This document shows positions 57,691 through 64,000 of a stretch of DNA of 64,000 nt, piece after piece. A model generated the notes under the pieces. That model ran no database searches. It saw only the letters and a list, made by a program, of their open reading frames with translations, and was not told where the DNA came from. Source of the DNA: Eleginops maclovinus (taxonomy: Eukaryota; Chordata; Actinopteri; Perciformes; Eleginopidae); NCBI RefSeq assembly GCF_036324505.1, contig NC_086354.1, positions 876,339 through 940,338 of the forward strand, given 5' to 3'. Each line of letters starts with the position of its first letter. Positions within the stretch are counted from its first letter, which is position 1. The translations under genes and the position numbers were made by a program.

Positions 57691-58380
57691 TGGTGTGTAT
57701 AGCATCAGAGGGTGCATGTGGGACACGTTTATTTAGTAATTCACAATTCATTATCGCTTTGGCTTAACGACATATACCCTATTAGTCCTATAATGATGCA
57801 GATATACAATTGCAAATACTTGACAAATACATTTAAACGACTTAAGTGTCATGTAAACAGGCACACATGAACTATTTCAGGAAATACTTTTTCTAAAAAA
57901 CTACTGATTACCTAATTTAATCTAAAATTAAATTAAAGCTCTTTTCCATTTTCTAAATTGTATATACAGTATTTAAAATGAACACACAACTTTTATGATG
58001 ACCAGGTGGTAAGAGGGGAGAATGAATGTAGGTATGATTATTAATGTTGTATCCGTTATGTGTAAGCTATACCTTTTAAAGAATATTGTCAATTTATGTT
58101 TTCTTTCTCTTTTTCTTTCCTTTTTCTTGATTTGTGGATTGATATAGTTATTGTATGTATATACTGTTTATTTTGTTATATATGTTTGCTTTGTAATCAA
58201 ATAATTTCTTGAAATGCAAATAATTTAAAAATAAAAATATAAATTACATAACGGACAGTTACATTAGAAAGGACAATCTACATCACCATCATATCGATTA
58301 TGTTGGTCTTAGTTAAACATACATTTTTGGTTGAGAGAAAAAAAAGTACTGAAATTGATGACGAGACCAGGGATAACCCG
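57691..58380. other. Intergenic, no gene recognised
   Basis: AT-rich sequence between the hAT and the bpnt2 promoter region with no feature that I can support. Confidence 0.5.
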
Positions 58381-58850
58381 GAAGAGAAGTGCGCAATTGA
58401 CCTCTCCGCTGTGACGTCACGCACGTAACGCTGGAGAGGAAAATGTCTGAACAGAGGCGTGATTGTTCCGCTCTGCCTTCGACACCACTGAACCCCTGGC
58501 TCGCTTCAAGTTAACTGCAAGAGTAAAGGGAAGCTGTCCAACTAACGGAATGTCGCGACAAACAGAGGGGACAGCTGGTTATTCGGTACAGTTTCGTCAG
58601 TGACACGTCGGACAATGCTGAACGACCAGCCAACTCATCCGGAATAGCCCGTCTGTTCTTTGACAGTGACCCGCTTCTCACACGTCGGTATTAATCTGCC
58701 AGGTGAAGCGGTCCGTGACCAGCTGTATGACAGCCACGTCAGCTAGTTTAAAGCGTTATCTCGAGTCTATTATTTAGCCAGGCCCCTGCCCCCGTCTTTG
58801 TTTTTTATTTATTTAGCTGAAAACCAACTTGTAGGTTATTTTCCTTGGCA
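58381..58850 (+). promoter_or_regulatory. Probable bpnt2 promoter and 5' UTR
   Basis: More G/C and CpG than its surroundings. A perfect TGACGTCA palindrome (CRE/ATF-type) is at 58412-58419, directly followed by CGCACG. No TATA box is obvious. It lies 430 bp before the bpnt2 start codon. Confidence 0.5.
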
Positions 58851-60339
58851 ATGTCTCCAATGGGAATCCGGCTGTCACCCCTTGGTTTGGGGCTGTTCTG
58901 CCTGCTGGGAGTCGGGGTCATCTACCATCTGTATGCGGGGGTCATCTCCAACCACATCGCTGCTTTCAGGTGAGTCTCATCACATTTCCAGTGGTGGTAG
59001 GAGTACTCGGATCCTTTACTATGGTCTTAAAATACTCCATATCAAGAGCAAATCCTGATTCCAAATGTTGTATTTATTTATTTAAGAATGGACCATGAAA
59101 ATAATTAACACGAGCACTTAAGTCATCATGTACATTTCCCAGATTTAGCCATAGGGGCTAGTTTTCATCTGGTTGTTACTTAAGTGAAAGTACACAAGTA
59201 TTACCTTCAAAATATACTCAAAGTACAAAACATAAAAGTATACATTATGCACAATGTGGAACTGGTTGAGATACTAGAAATACTGTGTGTATGAGCAGTA
59301 CAGTACATTATACCATATCAGCATGTCATATGTTTCTGTATGAACAGTCAAAAGTACGATATTTGCGTCTGAAATGTAGTAAAGTAGAAGTATAAAATAG
59401 CATTAAATGAAAATAACTAAGTGAAATACAAATATGTAGTCAAATACTTGAGTAAATGTACTTTCCACCACTGCATATTTCCGCAGTCATCTTCTTAGTG
59501 TTTATGAACAGCTGGTTGGAAGGTGAGAATATTCTGGACTATTGATTAGTGTATGAGCTGTAACTACATGTCAGTGTCATATGATAAGAAGCTGCTCACT
59601 CGGGTTAGTCTTGAACCTTAGTATGTTTCACTATTTTGATTGATTGATACAATGTTTAATACAAAAAGTTGTTTTCAGTCAATCAGATTTTCTTGTTCAT
59701 CTTTGTTTCTATCCTACATCACAAAAACTAAAACACAACTGCACCTGCACCCCTTCTTCCTTCTCAGAATTATGGGATGAATTAGCTCCAAAAATGCTTT
59801 TATATAAAATATATTAGATATTTATATATAAGTGAATATCTGGATGGACAAAACAAGACATTTACAGATATGACCTCCGACCTTTAGAAACTGTGAAAGA
59901 AATGTTACTATTTTATGATCATGTACAGGCTAAACGAGAAATCTAATGAATAATAGTGAGATTCTGCACTACAAAGTAGCCTACATTTTGAACTCTGCTG
60001 ACCTGAATGCAGCACCGTGATACTGTATGTGTCTCAGTAGTTTAAGGGCAGACACTTTGTCAGTGGCTGACATGGCGATGTTTGTTTTTACAAGCTAGTG
60101 AATTAGCACAAAATATAGGCTTCATTTAAAAATACCATGTCACATGGTACAATGTCACACAAGTCATTCACCTTCCATCAGTGTAAGACAACATTTCTTC
60201 AGGTTTGTTGAAAGTTTAGTTAGTGCTGTTTCTAACCTCACATGTTCTGTCCCCTGGTGTCTGCAGACAGCGGAGGACGGTGGACCTGAGGGACCTGCTG
60301 GCTATTTCAGTGGAGGCTGCAGTGCTCGGCGGCACAGAG
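58851..60339 (+). CDS. bpnt2: Golgi-resident PAP phosphatase, first two coding exons
   Basis: The full protein is a lithium-sensitive, magnesium-dependent phosphatase of the Golgi lumen that turns 3'-phosphoadenosine 5'-phosphate into AMP during sulfation. Exons seen: 58851-58969 and 60267-60339, joining in phase for 64 residues. The N-terminus [14 protein letters not shown] nearly matches human BPNT2 (IMPAD1, [12 protein letters not shown]). A signal-anchor helix follows ([17 protein letters not shown]), then, in exon 2, [19 protein letters not shown], the start of the phosphatase fold. The linker between them is much shorter than in mammals, which have a Gly/Ala-rich stretch there. Catalytic exons are beyond the window. 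Intron 1 has a MITE, and intron 2 an L1 plus Tc1. Confidence 0.93.
58989..59473. mobile_element. hAT-type MITE, 485 bp, near-perfect TSD
   Basis: Begins CAGTGGTGGTAGGAGTACTC and ends AATGTACTTTCCACCACTG. Flanks are CACATTTC (58981-58988) and CATATTTC (59474-59481), seven of eight alike. In bpnt2 intron 1; the remainder of that intron shows no gene. Confidence 0.85.
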
Positions 60340-60479
60340 GTAAAAACGGTTTATTTTCACAGCTCAACAAAAGTTAAATCGCTTCCATAGAATAAATATT
60401 TAACCAAAATCGTTATTCATTCTGAATAACTTGCTAATGGTTCTCTGAGCCTGTTTCATTTGTTGATTAGAGTTTTGAC

Positions 60480-61075
60480 TTTTGAATTTGGGTTAAGTAT
60501 CTTGCCCAAGGACATCTGGACTGCAGAGAGGGAGGACTATCTACTTCCTGCTGAAAAACAGACTTTACTTTGTTACAGCTAAAGTTTAGATAGAGACAAA
60601 AAATAAATACTGCTAGATAAAGGGAATGCACATAATATTTAAAATAAAAAATAAAGTACACATTCATGATAAAAAATATTACAATATACAAAAGATCACA
60701 GTATTTATAAAATAAATAACTGTAACATGTAGCTGTGGTAGAAGCTAGATAGCAGCCGTTAAATTATATATTGCACAGAGTTACTTACAGATTCTTGTTC
60801 CTGTGTTCAAATTGTTAAACTAAGAAGGCAGCCATGGAAAGATACCGCAGGTTCCTCCTTCCTGCAGCGGTCGGAATATATAACCATCATGGCCCCTGGT
60901 AGACCCCCACACATATAATATCACAGACTATTACACCCCTTGTTGTGCATTAACAACTATGTCCAATATATAAACATAAATATGCCATTAATAAGTCTTA
61001 TTGCACAGTAGTGGCAGCTCCTTATTGATACAGTTCACTCAGGCTGAAGTTTCACATGCAGTCATCTCAACCAAT
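60480..61075 (+). repeat. LINE 3' fragment
   Basis: The stretch 60830-60900 reads RYRRFLLPAAVGIYN and then a stop, the usual last residues of a CR1/L2-type ORF2. A/T-rich 3' sequence with TATTGCACAG follows. In bpnt2 intron 2. Confidence 0.6.
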
Positions 61076-61210
61076 AACTGTGTTAGGTAAGTTCAAAAGC
61101 TATACGCTTGTTTCCGGTTCCACCACCGTCCGAGATGGCAGCCTAGAACACAATCTCCTCTGAACAACGTCCTGCTAATGAGTGAATAAAACCCGTTTTA
61201 AACTAAAACA

Positions 61211-62218
61211 GTGCAATAGCAAGACAACGATGGAAACGAGGGAAAAGAGTAAGGAAAACTCAGCAGAAATCCACGAAATGGAGGAAGAATCGCGGGATGC
61301 AGAATCTACCGCTAACGGGAAAGATGGCGGACAGCAGAAAGTTAACGAGAAAGCGACAGTGAACATGGAGATGATTCTGGAGAGATTTTAGCTTTCCGAA
61401 AAGAGAACAGCCGCCAGCTGGGCGATATTAAAGACGAGCTTAACAAGACAAACCAGAGAATCGGGGAAGCAGAAGACCGCATTGAAGAGGTGGAAACCAG
61501 GCTGCAATCAGTGGAGCAAGTGGTGAGAAACATGCTAAAAATTCAGAGCCAACACGAAGAAAAGCTAGTTGACCAGGAAGGAAGGTCGAGAAGCGAAAAT
61601 ATCAGAATACACAATGTGCCTGAAAATGAGGAGGGGAGTTCGGTGATAACTTCTGTGGAGACTTTTCTCAGAGAAAAACTTGACATTCCAGCGGCCACAG
61701 AGCTCCACATTGAGAGAGCTCACAGAGCGCTCGCGCCAAAGCCCACTGACACGAGCAAGCCCAGGTCGATCATTGTCAAATTCCACTGGTATAAAACAAA
61801 AACAGACTTGCTAGGTAAAGCCTGGGAAAAGAAGGAGATTTTCCTAAAAGACAAGAGAATCTATTTTCACCACGACTACCCGGCCACGGTACTGGGCAAG
61901 TGGAAAGAATACAGTGATGTGAAACAACTGTTAAAGAAGAAGAGGATCCGTTTCCAGACTCCCTATCCGGCCAGACTACGGGTCTTCTATGAAGATGGGA
62001 CACGGCTTTACCACACAATCAGCGAGGCTACGAAGGACATCAGGGGCCGAGGCTTCCCTTTCAAGGTTGTGCAGCCACCAGAGGATCCAGCCGGGCAGAT
62101 GAATCAACGGGCATGGCACACGGCAGGAGAGGGGGGAGCAGGACGAGAGGGAGCGGCGTCCGGGGGAGACGACATCAGAAAGAAGCTCCAGGTTTACAGA
62201 AGAACATCTCCACATTAA
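61211..62218 (+). pseudogene. L1 ORF1, one early break
   Basis: Starts METREKSKENSAEIHEMEEE. A stop at about 61389-61391 and a frame change separate the N-terminus from a long frame (61490-62218). That frame contains a coiled-coil end (LQSVEQVVRNMLKIQSQHEE), the RRM start (RSENIRIHNVPENEEG), RAHRALAPK and the C-terminal domain (RLRVFYEDGTRLYHTISEA, RGRGFPFKVV). This is the L1 ORF1 nucleic-acid chaperone layout. A Gly-rich tail leads to the stop. Confidence 0.85.
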
Positions 62219-62307
62219 AATACAAATGAAAATAACCCAAATTAAAGCCCACACAAAAGGTAACTCATTCAACCCAGAGAAATTCATAAGACATAATACA
62301 ATTCGGA

Positions 62308-62312
<5 letters not shown>

Positions 62313-62341
<29 letters not shown>
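62313..62341. repeat. (CA)n microsatellite
   Basis: About 14 CA units between L1 ORF1 and ORF2. Confidence 0.95.
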
Positions 62342-62342
<1 letters not shown>

Positions 62343-62643
62343 CTTTTTCCCCTCAGTTTTCTTAAAAAAAATAACAATGGTTAATAATATGTCAGAGGCT
62401 GAAAGTTTTTTGATGGACATGATAATATGGACTAGGTTGCTATGGAGGGACTTACTCTATCAAGCGTTTAGAGAGACTTTCCCTCCAAAGCCAGGGGTTC
62501 ACTCTGGCCAGGTAAAGGGTAATTTTGCAGATACCTTTACTTTGGAAGCCACTGTTCGGCTAGTTCTGTGTTTTTACTGTGTTCTACCAGAGAGTGAGAG
62601 AGACCAGATTTTTCTTGGCTACCAAATATTTTGCTAAAAACAA

Positions 62644-63180
62644 ATGACACCTGAGGAGCTAAAGATACTTTCCTTCAATGTCAATGGTATACGTAATCCA
62701 ATTAAACGTAGCAAGTTACTTTCCAAAATGAAAAAGGACAAAGCACACATAGTATTTACAAGAAACACATTTAGATGACAGAGAACATGAAAAACTAAGA
62801 AGGATGGGTTTCAAGAAAATATTTTTCTCTGCATACAAATCTAATCATAAGAGGGGAGTTGCTATTTTCATTTCTAGTAAGATTGCTTTTGAACAAACAT
62901 ATGAACAGAAGGATAAGGAGGGCAGATATATCCTGGTTAGGGGGAAAGTAGACGGGACAGAAATCACCTTGCTAAACGTATATGCCCCCCCAGGAAGTAG
63001 CATTTATTTTTTCCAAAAGATTTTTGACATTATAGTTAGTCATGCTGAAGGAGTCCTAATATGTGGAGGGGATTTGAACATACATCTGCAGCCAAAGCCA
63101 GATGTATAAAGTCACACCCACAATACTAAAACAGTAAGTAAGAAGTTTAATGATTTAATGAAAGACATTGGGTTAATAGA
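62644..63180 (+). pseudogene. L1 ORF2 endonuclease, truncated
   Basis: Starts MTPEELKILSFNVNGIRNP and shows KRGVAIFISSK, GTEITLLNVYAPPG and VLICGGDLNIHLQPKPD, the APE endonuclease blocks. One base too many near 62760 breaks the frame before ETHLDD, and a TAA follows near 63108. Cut at DIGLID by the Tc1. Confidence 0.85.
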
Positions 63181-63182
63181 TA

Positions 63183-64000
63183 CAGTGGGGCAAAAAAGTA
63201 TTTAGTCAGCCACCAATTGTGCAAGTTCTCCCATTTAAAAAGATGAGAGAGGCCTGTAATTTTTATCATAGGAGAGAGACAGAAGGATAAAAAAAATCCA
63301 GAAATCACATTGTAGGATTTTTAATGAATTAATTGTAAATTCCTCGGTAAAATAAGTATTTGGTCACCTACAAACAAGCAAGATTTCTGGCTCTCACAGA
63401 CCTGTAACTTCTTCTTTAAGAGGCTCCTCTGTCCTCCACTCGTTACCTGTATTAATGGCACCTTTTTGAACTCGTTATCAGTATAAAAGACACCTGTCCA
63501 CAACCTCAAACAGTCATACTCCAAACTCCACTATGGCCAAGACCAAAGAGCTGTCAAAGGAGACCAGAGACAAAATTGTAGACCTGCACCAGGCTGGGAA
63601 AACTGAATCTGCAATAGGTAAGCAGCTTGGTGTGAAGAAATCAACTGTGGGAGCAATTATTAGAAAATGGAAGACATACAAGACCACTGCTAATCTCCCT
63701 CGATCTGGGGCTCCACGCAAGATCTCACCCCGCGGGGTCAAAATGATCACAAGAACGGTGAGCAAAAATCCCAGAACCACACGGGGTGACCTAGTGAATG
63801 ACCTGCAGAGAGCTGGGACCAAAGTAACAGAGGCTACCATCAGCACACACTACGCCGCCAGGGACTTAAATCCTGCAGTTCCAGACGTGTCCCCCTGCTT
63901 AAGCCAGTACATGTCCAGGCCCGTCTGAAGTTTGCTAGAGGGCATTTGGATGATCCAGAAGAGGATTGGGAGAATGTCATATGGTCAGATGAAACCAAAA
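63183..64000 (+). mobile_element. Second Tc1 copy, runs off the window
   Basis: Begins CAGTGGGGCAAAAAAGTATT after a TA (63181-63182). It is nearly identical to 39904-41434 over the shared part but keeps the full left inverted repeat (about 70 bp more, with CATAGGAGAGAGACAGAAGG). Confidence 0.93.
63533..64000 (+). pseudogene. Tc1 transposase, frameshifted, partial
   Basis: Identical in protein to the intact copy for the first 100 or so residues ([14 protein letters not shown] through VTEATIS). It then loses one base near 63843 (AGTAACAC becomes AGCACAC) and leaves the frame, ending at 63928. The nucleotide sequence continues to match the intact gene up to the window edge. Confidence 0.92.

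Larger units (their letters stand above)
61120..63180 (+). mobile_element. L1-type LINE, 5' part, interrupted by Tc1
   Basis: A 5' leader with CCGAGATGGCAGCCTAGAACA, then ORF1 and the start of ORF2. At 63181 a Tc1 is inserted and the rest of the L1, if present, lies outside the window. It is a different subfamily from the L1 at 11394. Confidence 0.85.

Overview
This window is nuclear DNA of a ray-finned (teleost) fish. The evidence is vertebrate gene structure with GT/AG introns, long CA/TG microsatellites, and a mobile-element mix typical of fish: Tc1, several hAT families with many short non-autonomous copies, L1-type and L2/CR1/Rex1-type LINEs, and an ISL2EU-like element. One 500-base run of N (2887-3386) is a scaffold gap.

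Layout. (1) 543-2753, minus: a large last exon of a single-pass membrane protein, probably lrrc53, with a one-base frameshift. (2) 3.4-17.2 kb: intergenic and transposon-filled: a candidate LTR, a THAP-domain relic, a 3.9 kb decayed hAT holding two large inverted repeats, and a decayed 5 kb L1. (3) 17221-27569, minus: a complete cryz gene (quinone oxidoreductase, zeta-crystallin), 8 coding exons that join in frame to 327 codons. Its introns hold a LINE, a 57-bp minisatellite, a 950-bp hAT and long CA/TG tracts that touch splice sites. (4) 29046-51589, plus: a complete dars2 gene (mitochondrial aspartyl-tRNA synthetase), 17 coding exons joining in frame to 673 codons. It is head-to-head with cryz, about 1.5 kb between start codons, with a TTAA-flanked MITE between them. 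Its introns carry an ISL2EU-like element inside a LINE, a three-level nest of elements, and a Tc1 with an uninterrupted 340-residue transposase. (5) 51.6-58.3 kb: intergenic, mostly a 4.1 kb hAT with a perfect 8-bp target duplication and a nearly intact transposase gene. (6) 58851 to the window end, plus: the first two coding exons of bpnt2 (impad1, Golgi PAP phosphatase). Its second intron holds an L1 that is cut by a second Tc1 copy running off the window.

The host genes are unrelated metabolic genes, not a pathway. Exon limits were read from reading frame, GT/AG sites and remembered family sequence; no search was run. The most noteworthy points are splice sites embedded in UG/CA tracts (cryz exons 5 and 6, dars2 exon 13), the ISL2EU-like element with two facing partial genes and its empty site visible elsewhere in the window, and two nearly identical Tc1 copies 23 kb apart.
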